Shown: positions 1-9,600 of the stretch, piece after piece
Position numbering within the stretch: the stretch's first letter is position 1
Layout: each line of letters begins with the position of its first letter
Made by a program: the position numbers and the translations under genes
Assembly: GCA_945862285.1 (NCBI GenBank)
Contig: CAMAYN010000018.1
Coordinates: forward strand, 1 to 33,365
Length of the DNA stretch: 33,365 bases
Source: Akkermansia muciniphila
GTDB lineage: Bacteria; Verrucomicrobiota; Verrucomicrobiia; Verrucomicrobiales; Akkermansiaceae
Direction: 5' to 3'
Notes under the pieces: model-generated
What the model saw: the letters and a program-made list of their open reading frames with translations, nothing else
Told to the model about the DNA's origin: nothing
Database searches by the model: none

Positions 1-1531
1 CAATGACGGCTTTGAGAAGTTGGGGTTTCATCAACTTCCCTCCATTGGCGATAACCGAGTAAGCGGCAGCCATTTGGAGAGGCGTCACAGAAATATTATA
101 GCCGTAGGTTTTACTAGAAAATTCTGTTAGATTATCCGATGCATGAAAACGCCCGTTGACTTCGCCGCTGAGTTCGATGCCCGTGCGTTTACCAAAACCA
201 AAGGCTTCGAGGTATTGGTAATGTTTTTCCATGCCGTAGCGACTGGCGATCATGAAAGTGCCGATGTTACTGGATTTGCCCATCACCCATTCGGCGGAAA
301 GAACTCCATAACTATGGTGATCATTTATCGATAAACTGCCGCGTTGGTAACTACCATTGTGGCAATTGATGGGAGTAGCGCGTGAAATCACTTGCTCATT
401 AAATCCTGCGGCAAAGGCGATGCATTTGATCGTTGAGCCAGGCTCGTAGATCATTTGTGTGGAAAAATTTAAATTCTCCGTATCTTCCTTCTTTAAGTTT
501 TTCAGGCTAAATGTCGGGTAATTTGCCATACCTAATACTTCGCCCGTGTGAGGATCCATCACGATAATGCATCCACGCTCCGCTTTTGTTTCTTGAATGG
601 CCGCGTTGAGTTCTTCTTGAGCAATGTTCTGAATCTCCATGTCCAAGGTCAACATTACGCTAGAGCCATGCTTTGGCGGCACGGTGATGCCAGGAGATTT
701 CCCAATCAGATTTCCCGAAGCACTGGTGATGCACTTGCGGTAGCCATCTTTACCGGCAAGGTATTTTTCCGCTGCTGCTTCTAAGCCGTAAACGCCGATC
801 TCTTTGCGGTATTCTGATTCACCGCTCACAGAATCTTTGGCATTCTGTTCTTGAGTCGTAAAGAGACGCGTGTAACCGATAATGTGGGGCGCGAAAGTGT
901 CAGATGTGTATTCGCGCCTAGCAGATTTGATCAGGTCAAATCCACCGATTTTGTTAGCGGAAATGATCTCCTCTAGTCGATCGCAGGCTTCTTCGTCGAG
1001 GTCAGTGAAGATTTTGAAATAGCTTATTTTCTGCGCGTTTTTCGCTTGGAGTTGCGCGATGAGATCGTCTCGTTTGATGGCGAGGGCTGGGGCGATGTGG
1101 TCGATGGCGTATGCCAGATACCGCTCGCGCAATTCTGGGTGCTTGCTAGGAAAGGATTTGCGAAATTGCTTCGTCTCCTCTTTCCACATTTTCTTTTGCT
1201 TAGGAATTTCAAAACCATGCCATTCTGGGTGGCTTAGGCACTTTTCCCAGGCTAACGCAGAAAGAGCAGGTTCGTGCTGATCAAAGTGCCCAGTGTAAAT
1301 CCAGAGTTCCCCATGTGGAATACTGCGGGCAATGGTTTGATCATGCCGATCAACAATATGACCTCTGATGCCATGAAGAACGGTGATAGTTTCCTTGTCT
1401 TTTTCGGCGTAAGCGACGAAAGATGACGGACGTAAATATTGGATCTCAATCAGCCGCCAAGTAAGCACGAAAAATCCCCCCATCATCAGGAAGAACAGGA
1501 TCAGGCAGCGGCGTTGAAAGGTGCGGTTCAC
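1..1531 (-). CDS. ftsI: Peptidoglycan transpeptidase FtsI/PBP3, 3' end beyond window
   Basis: Class B penicillin-binding protein that cross-links septal peptidoglycan during division. Translating the minus strand from a GTG at 1531 gives about 510 uninterrupted residues running off the left edge. The start is fixed because an in-frame TAA lies directly upstream and the previous gene stops 8 bp before. An uncleaved N-terminal membrane anchor (CLILFFLMMGGFFVLTW) follows an Arg-rich start. The catalytic SxxK motif is PGSTIK (Ser366, Lys369) and the SxN motif is SSN (420-422). Close to the edge is YGYNISVTPLQMAAAYSVIA, typical of FtsI just before the KTG box, which must lie outside the window. 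The preceding FtsL-like and rsmH genes support FtsI over other class B PBPs. No Shine-Dalgarno is visible. Confidence 0.95.
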   Translation of the reverse strand, partial: MNRTFQRRCLILFFLMMGGFFVLTWRLIEIQYLRPSSFVAYAEKDKETITVLHGIRGHIVDRHDQTIARSIPHGELWIYTGHFDQHEPALSALAWEKCLSHPEWHGFEIPKQKKMWKEETKQFRKSFPSKHPELRERYLAYAIDHIAPALAIKRDDLIAQLQAKNAQKISYFKIFTDLDEEACDRLEEIISANKIGGFDLIKSARREYTSDTFAPHIIGYTRLFTTQEQNAKDSVSGESEYRKEIGVYGLEAAAEKYLAGKDGYRKCITSASGNLIGKSPGITVPPKHGSSVMLTLDMEIQNIAQEELNAAIQETKAERGCIIVMDPHTGEVLGMANYPTFSLKNLKKEDTENLNFSTQMIYEPGSTIKCIAFAAGFNEQVISRATPINCHNGSYQRGSLSINDHHSYGVLSAEWVMGKSSNIGTFMIASRYGMEKHYQYLEAFGFGKRTGIELSGEVNGRFHASDNLTEFSSKTYGYNISVTPLQMAAAYSVIANGGKLMKPQLLKAVI

Positions 1532-1539
1532 TTACGGGT

Positions 1540-1872
1540 CTAAGGTGTATTTGTGTTTTGTTGATTCGCTTTAATGAATTCGCGATGGGCAGGCATACCT
1601 GGAGTGAGTTGGCTTTTGTGTTCTACAAGCCGTTCCTTGAGTCTGTAGCTAGCGACTTGTTGTTCGATTTTTGATTTAGCGCTCGGAATATCATCCTGAT
1701 GAAGAGCACGGATTTGATCCTCTATTTTTTGGATTTTATTACGGATAATCGTTTGGTTATTGCGATAGGTAACCAAACGCATGGCGCCTGCGCAGGCAGT
1801 GGCGAGTGCCACAGCTAGCATGATGGTAACGAAACTATTCGCGAGTGGTTTTGGCTTCTTCTTGTAGTTCAT
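1540..1872 (-). CDS. ftsL: FtsL-like septum protein
   Basis: Small 110-residue bitopic protein: a short basic cytoplasmic tail (MNYKKKPKPL), one membrane span at about 13-31, then a polar helical region rich in Glu, Lys and Gln (about 38-90) consistent with a coiled coil. FtsL proteins diverge strongly in sequence, so the call rests on size, topology and position between rsmH and ftsI. FtsL normally works with FtsB and FtsQ to activate FtsW/FtsI at the septum. Its start overlaps the 3' end of rsmH by 4 bp, suggesting translational coupling, and ftsI starts 8 bp after its stop. Confidence 0.8.
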   Translation of the reverse strand: MNYKKKPKPLANSFVTIMLAVALATACAGAMRLVTYRNNQTIIRNKIQKIEDQIRALHQDDIPSAKSKIEQQVASYRLKERLVEHKSQLTPGMPAHREFIKANQQNTNTP

Positions 1873-2849
1873 ACTGTAGTTGCGTTAATGGAGTTTTGAT
1901 TGCGAATGGCGACGCGCAGTTTGGCACTGCGGGCGCGTGGATTGCGGAGAATTTCCGATCTTTGCGGAGCGATGGATTTGCGAACAGGTAGTGTAAGAAA
2001 GTGGTGAGGGTTTGGCTTCGCTGCTGGCCAAGTAGGATCATCTATGGTTGGTTTGGCATGCTCATGGAGAAATTGTTTAACCGCTGTATCTTCCAAGCTA
2101 TGAAATGTAATGATCAACAGTCTGCCCCCAGGCTTGAGACAAGTAAGTGCTGCATGCAACGCTTCTTGAAGCTTAGGCATTTCTTGATTGATATGCATAC
2201 GAATCGCTTGGAAAGTCCGTGTGGCTGGGTGCGTTTTCCCATGACGTCCTAGAAGTGCTTCGATGCATCCAGCGAGTTCTGCCGTACGTGAGAATGGAAT
2301 TTTTTTTCGGTGATCCGTTATAGCTCGAGCTATGCGGCGGGCTTGTGGCTCCTCACCAAGTGATTTGAAGCAATGTGTGAGTTCCTCCTCTGTCGCTTGA
2401 TTTACGAATTCAGCGGCACTACAAATTGCATCGCTACCCATTCGCATGTCGAGAGGACCATCTTTTTGGAAAGAAAATCCGCGTTCGGCACAGTCAAGCT
2501 GGTGCGAGGAAACACCCAAATCAAGAAGAATCCCGTCTGCTTTTCCCATCATTTCCAATGCGGGATGATGCGGCATTTCTGCGTAGTTGGCCTGCCATGG
2601 ATGAAAATTTTCCCGATACTTATAAAGTCGTCTGCTGGCATATTCCAAGGCATCAGAATCGCGGTCGATCGCTAACACAGACGCTCCTTGCTGAAGAAAA
2701 ATTTCGCTATGCCCACCACCGCCAAGAGTGCCGTCGATGATGTGCTGTCCTGCGGATGCATTCATCCAGTGAGATACTTCATCGGCGAGTACGGGAAGAT
2801 GATATGGCGGGGGGGGAGCCGTCCCTTTCTCCCCTTCCCGCCCAGCCAT
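1869..2849 (-). CDS. rsmH: 16S rRNA (cytosine1402-N4)-methyltransferase RsmH
   Basis: Methylates N4 of C1402 in 16S rRNA. The conserved core starts with YHLPVLADEV, followed by the SAM-binding stretch HIIDGTLGGGGHSEIFL, AIDRD, then LLDLGVSSHQLD, GFSFQKDGPLDMRM, TRTFQAIRMHIN and the C-terminal LIITFHSLED. The ORF stays open upstream to an ATG at 3011 (380 aa), with further in-frame ATGs at 2966, 2930 and 2849. I chose 2849 because 326 residues is closest to the usual size of about 310 and the core begins about 15 residues later; there is no later in-frame start before the core. The ATGs at 2930 and 2849 both lie in related palindromes and begin similar peptides (MAGRREGQG, MAGREGEKG). Downstream ftsL overlaps by 4 bp. 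Confidence 0.95.
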   Translation of the reverse strand: MAGREGEKGTAPPPPYHLPVLADEVSHWMNASAGQHIIDGTLGGGGHSEIFLQQGASVLAIDRDSDALEYASRRLYKYRENFHPWQANYAEMPHHPALEMMGKADGILLDLGVSSHQLDCAERGFSFQKDGPLDMRMGSDAICSAAEFVNQATEEELTHCFKSLGEEPQARRIARAITDHRKKIPFSRTAELAGCIEALLGRHGKTHPATRTFQAIRMHINQEMPKLQEALHAALTCLKPGGRLLIITFHSLEDTAVKQFLHEHAKPTIDDPTWPAAKPNPHHFLTLPVRKSIAPQRSEILRNPRARSAKLRVAIRNQNSINATTV

Positions 2850-2930
2850 AAGAAGATTGATTGGCTTATCGTTGCAGAAAAAATTTGGCGGGAGAGAGAC
2901 CGTCCCTTGTCCCTCTCGCCGCCCAGCCAT
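2804..2930. repeat. Two related imperfect palindromes at the rsmH 5' end
   Basis: Copy A (2804-2849) and copy B (2886-2930) share the core CCGTCCCTT and end identically in CGCCCAGCCATAAGAA. Each is an imperfect inverted repeat: in B, GGCGGGAGAGAGAC faces GTCCCTCTCGCCGCC; in A, GGCGGGGGGGGAG faces CTCCCCTTCCCGCC. They resemble REP-type palindromic elements in layout. Their right-hand ends are 81 bp apart, so they stay in frame, and both are open in the rsmH frame. Whether they belong to a genome-wide family cannot be judged from this window. Confidence 0.7.
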
Positions 2931-3017
2931 AAGAAATGGATAAAAAATGCCCCTAGCTTCTATCATTGACAGAAGCGCAACAAAACAGTTCGCGATGTTG
3001 GGTAGTTGCATGTAGGA

Positions 3018-3482
3018 TCATTTAGGAAATAAGTGTGTGTGCGCCATAGTGCCAGATACGCTGGATTTCTGTGCGCTATCAATCGCGGAAAATACGGATG
3101 GCTCATAAATTTCGAAATATTCTCCGCTGCCTGAGAGTATGACCTTCGACTCAGCCGGGATGTTTGCTTGCAAGCTCCATTCTTTGGGAATTTGTAGCTT
3201 ACCTTGATTACTGATGCGGACAATTTGAATCGAGCGATAAAGCAATTGGATGGCGTCGCGCATTTGACCCGAGGTACATTCTGTTTTTTCAATGTCTGCT
3301 ATCGCCTTAGCCAGAGCAGCTTCTGTAAGCACTTGAATGTGAGGAATGCTGCAATCTGTTAGATTACGTAAAATGAGTTGCTCCCCGTCTTCTGGACGCC
3401 ATGCAGACGGTATGGATACCCTAAATTTGGGATCCATTTTGTGTTCATTAACACCGAAATACTTTGGCAGCGAAAAGGACAT
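3018..3482 (-). CDS. mraZ: MraZ-family transcriptional regulator
   Basis: First gene of the division cluster. MraZ proteins carry two SpoVT/AbrB-like half-domains and repress their own cluster. Half-domain 1 is KMDPKFRVSIPSAWR, matching the family D-x-K-G-R-hhhP motif but with Phe in place of Gly; half-domain 2 is VRISNQGKLQIPKEW, with Lys where Arg is usual, followed by GSGEYFEIYEP. I place the start at the ATG at 3482 (154 aa) because family members start close to the first motif; a GTG at 3515 would add 11 residues. The stop is 6 bp from the longest possible rsmH start. I found no tandem TGGG repeats, the usual MraZ binding sites, in the 280 bp upstream. Confidence 0.85.
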   Translation of the reverse strand: MSFSLPKYFGVNEHKMDPKFRVSIPSAWRPEDGEQLILRNLTDCSIPHIQVLTEAALAKAIADIEKTECTSGQMRDAIQLLYRSIQIVRISNQGKLQIPKEWSLQANIPAESKVILSGSGEYFEIYEPSVFSAIDSAQKSSVSGTMAHTHLFPK

Positions 3483-3831
3483 GAAAAGAGTTACTCTCGA
3501 TGCATTTGATTTCACCTCAGTACACTTCGTATGTCAATTCGATTTTTTCAGATTATTTTTCTTTCTTAAAAATACTGCGATTGTTTCAATTTGTTGATTT
3601 TTCAATGTTTTTGTAAAAGGCAAATATTTTATTTCCCTAGACATTTTAGTCATATTAACTAAAAAGCGACAAGTAAATACTTTCCTAATTTTTCGGAAAG
3701 ATGCAATCGTTCGTTTTTTCTAGCGAGAAATCCGCAATTTACTTCAGACACTGCAAGTTACTTCTATGAATATCATCAGCATTTTTTCCTTTTATTCACT
3801 CGATGAAAAAATAAGATTTCTACAGCTAACT
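3483..3831. promoter_or_regulatory. AT-rich divergent intergenic region with an inverted repeat
   Basis: About 350 bp separate mraZ (leftward) from the SGNH esterase gene (rightward) and presumably hold both promoters. The region is very AT-rich. A perfect 7-bp inverted repeat, TTTTAGT / ACTAAAA with a 7-nt spacer, lies at 3644-3664 and could be an operator or an RNA hairpin. A TTGACA-like hexamer reads on the minus strand near 3533-3538, but I see no convincing -10 partner. The esterase reading frame is open from an ATG at 3766, so part of this stretch might be translated. Confidence 0.35.
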
Positions 3832-4554
3832 ATGAAATATCCAGCATCTACCAAAGCTCTCCTGCTCGCCATCCTTACCCAATTCTCAGTTCACGCGCAG
3901 CAGCTTGAAACTACCACTCCCGTAAGAGCCAAGACCAATGGCGAAGCATGGTGGAATGGCAATTATGAAAATATCAATAAAGACATCAAAGCTCTGGGCC
4001 CAGACATCGATCTCTGTTTCGTGGGAGATTCCATTACAGCACGTTGGCGAGGCAAAGAAAATAACTGGTCCAAATACTGGGGAGAATACAAAGCCGCTAA
4101 CTTAGGCATCGGTGGCGATGGTACACAGCATGTTCTATGGCGATTACAAAACGGCCAACTCGACGGCTACAAAGCAAAAATATTCGTTGTCTTAATCGGG
4201 ACAAATAACCTGTGGGGAAAAGACTCCAAACCCGCAGATGCAGCCGCTGGAGTGAAAGTCATCCTTGATGAAATTCAAAAAAAGCAACCGCAAGCAAAAA
4301 TCCTACTATTGAGTTTGTTACCTGTGGGCGAGAAACCCAATCCTGGTCGTGATTCTCGTGCAGCTGTAAACGAGATCATTAAAAAATACGCTAACGAATC
4401 GATCATCTACATGGACATCGCCACGCAATTTCTCCAGCCAGACAATACAATCAGCAAAGATGACATGCATGACTTTTTACATCTATCACCCAAGGGTTAC
4501 GAAATGTGGGCTAAAGCCATCACGCCAAAAATCAAAGAGATCCTCAGCAAGTAA
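3832..4554 (+). CDS. Secreted SGNH/GDSL esterase (PAF-acetylhydrolase-like)
   Basis: A 240-residue exported SGNH-fold hydrolase, probably cleaving acetyl or other acyl esters from carbohydrates or lipids. All four family blocks are visible: block I CFVGDSITARW (nucleophile Ser67), block II NLGIGGDG (Gly94-95), block III LIGTNN (Asn125) and block V DFLHLSPKGY (Asp214, His217). The ATG at 3832 starts a clean signal peptide (MKYPASTKALLLAILTQF...HAQ); an in-frame ATG at 3766 would put 22 extra residues before it. The block pattern resembles the GDSL-like PAF-AH subunit group. The substrate cannot be told from sequence. A short gap separates it from the phosphatase gene on the same strand. Confidence 0.88.
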   Translation: MKYPASTKALLLAILTQFSVHAQQLETTTPVRAKTNGEAWWNGNYENINKDIKALGPDIDLCFVGDSITARWRGKENNWSKYWGEYKAANLGIGGDGTQHVLWRLQNGQLDGYKAKIFVVLIGTNNLWGKDSKPADAAAGVKVILDEIQKKQPQAKILLLSLLPVGEKPNPGRDSRAAVNEIIKKYANESIIYMDIATQFLQPDNTISKDDMHDFLHLSPKGYEMWAKAITPKIKEILSK

Positions 4555-4603
4555 CGAACCCATTGTAGCACCATCGAAGATATTGCTTACAAAATGGTCT
4601 TGT

Positions 4604-4608
4604 AGGAG
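4604..4608 (+). promoter_or_regulatory. Shine-Dalgarno AGGAG for the phosphatase gene
   Basis: AGGAG lies 7 nt before the ATG at 4616. It decides this start over the longer frame open from 4460, and it is the only convincing Shine-Dalgarno I found in the window. Confidence 0.65.
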
Positions 4609-4615
4609 CATTCCT

Positions 4616-4942
4616 ATGCCGAAACACATTCTATTTCTCTGCTCACGCAACAAGCTAAGAAGCCCCACTGCCGAAGCGTTATTCACGAATCATCCTTGCA
4701 TTGAAGTTGATTCAGCAGGCTTAAGCCATGATGCCGAGGTTGTCGTAGAGGAAGAAAACATTGCTTGGGCAGATGTGATTATGGTGATGGAAAAAATTCA
4801 TAGGACTCGCCTCACTCGAAAATTTGGCAAAATTCTAGCTGGCAAGCGCATCGTCGTTTTAGACATTCCCGATGTTTACGAATATATGGATCCAGCACTG
4901 GTCGCGCTCTTGAAAAAACGCTGCTCCACTTATTTTTCCTAG
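4616..4942 (+). CDS. LMW-PTP-like predicted protein tyrosine phosphatase
   Basis: A 108-residue cytoplasmic protein starting MPKHILFLCSRNKLRSPTAE. The P-loop C-x5-R-S (Cys9 to Arg15-Ser16) sits directly after the first beta strand, as in low-molecular-weight tyrosine phosphatases. The C-terminal VLDIPDVYEYMDP carries Asp83, Asp86 and Asp92 and matches the short subgroup I know as COG4551, where proteins are about 110 residues rather than the usual 150. The start is set by AGGAG at 4604-4608 and by homology; the longer frame from 4460 overlaps the esterase gene. The target is unknown. Confidence 0.85.
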   Translation: MPKHILFLCSRNKLRSPTAEALFTNHPCIEVDSAGLSHDAEVVVEEENIAWADVIMVMEKIHRTRLTRKFGKILAGKRIVVLDIPDVYEYMDPALVALLKKRCSTYFS

Positions 4943-5014
4943 ATGCAACCCCTAGAAATCATCCGAAATTTTCTGACCCTAAAGTGCCTCGTATACTATA
5001 GAAACTTGTAACAC

Positions 5015-5458
5015 CTAAAGCGATGGAATGACAAGAGTGGGACAGATTGCTTTGCGCACCAAACCTTCCGCCACACTGCCAATCAATAACGCCGCAATCG
5101 CACCGTGACCATGTGTGCCGATCACCACAAGATCTGCCTTATGCTCTTTTATATAGTCGATGATCGCGTGCAGAGGCGAGCCAATAATCAAGTCAGCACG
5201 CACGTCTTTGACATGCTGACGAGCTTCCGAAACAGCATGATTGAGCCGTGCCTCGGCGCGTTTTTGTGATTCGTCACGGAACGTATGAATCGCTGGAAAT
5301 TCTTCAGGAGTGAGACCGTAGGCGGAATAACTTGGCTCAGGCTCAATGACATGAATGATGTGCAAGGTTGTACCATAAACAGTTGCCAACTTACAGGCAT
5401 TCTGTAAAACACCTTCGCTAGCGTCCGAGAAATCAATGGCAGTAATGATCGTTTTCAT
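5015..5458 (-). CDS. Universal stress protein, UspA family
   Basis: A single-domain Usp fold of 147 residues: N-terminal strand MKTIITAIDFSDASE, middle HIIHVIEP, and the C-terminal nucleotide signature GTHGHGAIAALLIGS (G114-x2-G117-x9-G127-S128), which marks the ATP-binding subgroup. These proteins act in the cytoplasm in stress and dormancy responses. The start is placed at the ATG at 5458; the frame extends to a TTG at 5506 but those 16 residues precede the conserved first strand. It lies alone between two plus-strand genes, divergent from the EEP gene. Confidence 0.93.
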   Translation of the reverse strand: MKTIITAIDFSDASEGVLQNACKLATVYGTTLHIIHVIEPEPSYSAYGLTPEEFPAIHTFRDESQKRAEARLNHAVSEARQHVKDVRADLIIGSPLHAIIDYIKEHKADLVVIGTHGHGAIAALLIGSVAEGLVRKAICPTLVIPSL

Positions 5459-5623
5459 TGGCGTTGATGATCGGACATTTACACTCGAAACGCAATCGCC
5501 AAGCAAAATACGCGATGCATATAAGAGGATCGGAGCATTGCTTTCATCTGAGAAAATTTCAACTTTCCTAGGAGTCGATCATTTTTGAATTGTTCCAAGG
5601 TACATCGTCGATTATCCAGTGGC

Positions 5624-6586
5624 ATGAAAATACAGGCACATTTCCTTTTCCGACTTTTCAACCACGGATTCGCTGCGTGTTGCTGTGCCGCCTTAGCAAT
5701 ATCATTGCTTGCCATACTCGGTTCATGGCATTGGATATGCGAATTATTTGATCATTTCCGAATCCAATATGTCGTCATCTCCTTGCTTAGCCTTATCTAT
5801 TTCTCGCTACGAAAATGGCGGTGCAGCATCGGATTTGCATCGCTCACGCTCCTCGTGCATCTTTGGCCCATAGGAAAATTATCATTCCCCTTGCCTGTGG
5901 ATGTGGCCAGCGATGGCACACCTGCCATAAAAATTGTATCTTTTAATGTTCTCGTAAGTAACAACCGCTATGGGGACACACTGCGGTATCTTGAATCGAC
6001 AAATGCCGATGTGATTTGCCTCTACGAAGTGAATGAAAAATGGCACAACGCCATGAAACCATTACGGCAAAAATACCCCCACGGAAGAACACAAACTACC
6101 GACCGCAGCATGGGCATTGAACTCTTTAGTCGTCATCCCTTGCGCAGGATCGAAATCAAAAAATTGTGTGAAGAAGGCATGCCTTGCGCGATTGCACAAC
6201 TCGAATGGCAAGGACGAGAAATGCGCTTGATTGGTTTCCATCCTTTACCGCCCATATCCAAACGACTCTCCCATTTACTCAAACAAGAATTCGCGAGTAT
6301 GGCGACTCTCCTCGCCGCCAGCCCCAATGTCCCAACATTAGTATTCGGAGACTTTAATACGACTCCTTGGTCATCGAACATGACACTTCTCCGAACCGTG
6401 GGGGCCGTAGATTTTCGAACCCCTCAACCCGTTTGGAAGCCTACATGGAATGCCAACACGCTTTACATGCTGCCCATCGATCACGCCCTTTGTAGCAAAC
6501 ATCTCATCTATCAAAAACGCATCATCGGACCCAACCTTGGCTCTGATCATTTACCGCAAGAACTCCACGCCCAATGGATCCGCTGA
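5624..6586 (+). CDS. Membrane-anchored endonuclease/exonuclease/phosphatase-family protein
   Basis: A 320-residue protein with about three N-terminal membrane spans (around residues 12-90, e.g. FAACCCAALAISLLAILGSW and VVISLLSLIYFSL) and an EEP-family catalytic domain from about residue 105. Visible motifs are IVSFNVLVSNN (metal-binding Asn), ICLYEVNEKW (metal-binding Glu), GFHPLPP, FGDFNTTPW (catalytic Asp and Asn), IDHAL and the C-terminal GSDHLP with Asp-His. The architecture matches the many 'EEP domain with TM segments' proteins of bacterial envelopes whose substrate is unknown. ATG 5624 is preferred over ATG 5585, which adds 13 residues. Its stop lies 48 bp from the convergent peptidase gene. 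Confidence 0.85.
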   Translation: MKIQAHFLFRLFNHGFAACCCAALAISLLAILGSWHWICELFDHFRIQYVVISLLSLIYFSLRKWRCSIGFASLTLLVHLWPIGKLSFPLPVDVASDGTPAIKIVSFNVLVSNNRYGDTLRYLESTNADVICLYEVNEKWHNAMKPLRQKYPHGRTQTTDRSMGIELFSRHPLRRIEIKKLCEEGMPCAIAQLEWQGREMRLIGFHPLPPISKRLSHLLKQEFASMATLLAASPNVPTLVFGDFNTTPWSSNMTLLRTVGAVDFRTPQPVWKPTWNANTLYMLPIDHALCSKHLIYQKRIIGPNLGSDHLPQELHAQWIR

Positions 6587-6634
6587 AATAGGAAAGTCGC
6601 CATCACATCCAGAGATCATTTAGCGCAATTCCAT

Positions 6635-9600
6635 TCACTGCATTGTCACAACAACACGAAAGAAGTTTGGTTTTTTAGTGCCACCACCAGCAATCGGCAC
6701 CGACAAGGGATAGGGAACAGCAACCGCCTCGACCACGGCGGGGTTTGCGGATTCGCCGCCTGATAGGACTACCGGCGCGTCGTTACTATTGACCCAGTTG
6801 ATCAGATCGGCACTGAACTGCACGGTGTAGTTCATGCCAGCGACAACATGATCCTTGCGTCGCGTAAAGATGGCATGGAAGTCAACACCACCGCCGGCCG
6901 CAAGGTTCATGGCAAAAGGTAAGCCACCAGAGGTCACCGCCCCATTCGCAATGTAACTAATGGTTTGCCCGCCAACAGTAGGATCGGAGCCAAAGGCAAA
7001 TTCTTGTAGGTTGTTCATGCCATCGCCATCAGGATTGTTCGATGGACTGCTCAGGCTGAAGGGGAAGGTAAATGATTGCTGTGACCACATCGTGTAAGGG
7101 GAGCTAGTTGGGATGGTAAGTAGCAACCTATGCGGCGTGTTACTGGAATCCACGGAGATGACACCTGGTATGCCGTTGTAATTGATGGTTGTTGGAATGC
7201 CAGTGATGCCAACACTGGCTGTGGCAATGACATAAATTCCCGGCGCGGGAGGTGATGCTGCGGTAAGGTTGAGTGTGCTACCAGCCATTGAAAGGGTGCC
7301 AGCGATGACGCTTGTATCTTGACTGCTTTCTGTTGCGGCGACTGCTAGAGAATGTACCGCGCCCGCGCCGATGACAACATCGCCTCCATAGTTGCCATTT
7401 CCTGTGAGTATGCCGCCCGTAACGTTTACGGAACTCGCGCCTAAAGAGCCTGTAACAGCAAGGATGCCTTGCTCCACCAAGGTTGAGCCAGTATATGTGC
7501 TGTTTCCGGAAAGCACCAGTGAGTTATTTCCTCTTTTGCGCAGGCCTACGGCACCGCCGCCTGGACCCGTGGTATTGGCTATGGCTTGGGAGATGACGAA
7601 ATTGCCGCCGATAGCGTTTGTGGTGTCGAAGCCAATCGTGGAGCCAGCGCACAGGCCATTGTTGTTGATTGATCCGCCAATTCCGCCGAGTAGAGTGCTG
7701 ACATGACCAGAGGTAAACTCACTCGTGCCGCCAACATTGATCGCGAGGGTACCGCCGTTGTTGACGGTAATCTTCGTTTTTACCCAATCTGGCGTGTTTC
7801 CGGCATAGAGTGATTGCGTTTTCGCAAAGTGCAGGGCGCCGCCATTGATTGTGGTGGTGCCACGGAACGTTGCATTCCCGGAAAAAGTCTGCGTGCCCGT
7901 GCCGTTTTTTACCAGAGATACAAGGCGCGTACCAGAGGCTGTGATATTTCCGCTAAAGGTTCCAGATCCATTGTTAGCGCCGAGGTTGAAATTTGTAGCG
8001 CCTCCGTTTGCCGTAGTGCATTGGATCGTACCAGATCCCGTGAGAGCTGCTGCGGTAATGGCATTTCCATCCCAAATGTCAATAGAACCATCTACGTTAA
8101 GATTTCCTAGATTTTGCTGCCAATTGATGCTACTCCATCCACCATTGAAAATACTCTCCCCTGATGGGACATCAATCAATCCACCAGCGTCCATGCTAAG
8201 GTTCAACGTGCGTCCTGTTCCGATGGAATTGATGAATGACCCGCGCAAGATTCCGCGACCAGAAATCGTCGATATTCCTAAAGGGATTTGACTGTTTGCA
8301 TTGTGCAATACCGCGCCAGCACTGATCGAATACGTTCGTGCGGTGGTGGAGAAGGCACTCCCCGCTAGCCTAAGAGTGCCAGCTACAATCGAGGTGTTAC
8401 CAGTGTAGTTATTGGTTCCAGAAAGGATCAAAGTCCCTGACCCCATTTTCCGCAGGCCTTTAGTTCCTGATAGCCGATTCGAGATGGATAATGTTCGTTC
8501 CACTTGGGCAACGTTGATCGTCGGAGGTCCACTGCTAACATCGATCGTTAGCGAACTGCCCGAAAGGCTTAAATCGTTTGAGTTTGCGTTGGTATCAGTA
8601 AAAAATAGATTCCCGATGGTTCGCGCTTGTACGACGGCGATGGATTGATTTGTCGCTATATCGATCCCTGTAAAATTGGCTGAAGAACCCGCGCCATTGG
8701 GAATGTTACCTCCAGACCAAACGTTGGTATCCTCCCAATTTCCCGAAACCCCCAGCCATGTTCCGCCCGTCTCAGCAACAACGTTGATTCTCATTATCGC
8801 CTCAACCGCAGGGTTTACCCCGTCCGTGACTTGCACGGTGAATTCATTGATGCCGAGGTTAGCAACAGTTGGTGTTCCTGTAACGCGCCCTAACGTAGCA
8901 TCCGTAAGGGATAGCCAAGATGGACCTGAAACTATCGTGTGGGTTAATACATCGGAATTTAAGTCCGTGCTATTGATTTCCAGATCCGTCTGGTATTGCT
9001 GTCCTACCGTCGCATCCCAAGCAGAAAAGGGATTTCCACTCCATGTTGGTGGTGCATTACTCGTTGCTACAGCGCGAAAGCCCGCTATCGCAGGCATCAT
9101 GATGCTCATGGTGCGTGCAGCGTTTGCAGAATTAGCGGCACTTGGTGGACCTACCCCAGTGGCGGCACCATCGAAGCTGATTTCTGGATTGGAAAAATGG
9201 GAGATTCGTGTTCCCGAACCAGAGGCTGCCATGATTGTTCGAAACTGTGTTCCGGATAAGCCATTGAAGCGATAGCCGAGCGAGTCAGAAAAAATTCCCG
9301 TTGCCTGTGAATCGCCGCGAGCATGACCGAGTCCCAAATTATGCCCAAGCTCATGCGCAAAAGTTAGAGTGGCCAAGGCAGCCTCCGTTTGAACAACTGA
9401 AAAACCCCTATTGGCTTCGCCCGCTGTACTTAGCGGTTGCCATGCAAGTCCGCCCCGCAAGCTAGAATCTACCCCACGACGCAAAAGGCAAACAAGATCA
9501 GCTCCCACAGTATTTCGTAAAGTATGGACTTGATCCATGATGCCATCACTCGTATTGGTCAACCGATTCAGGTCATCAACATACGACGAACTTTCTACGT

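Noticed and set aside
8676-9275. 199-codon plus-strand frame, and a 148-codon frame at 7845-8291
   Set aside because: Both lie opposite the large peptidase gene, whose domains are clearly readable in the minus frame. Their peptides are Pro/Val-rich antisense artefacts.
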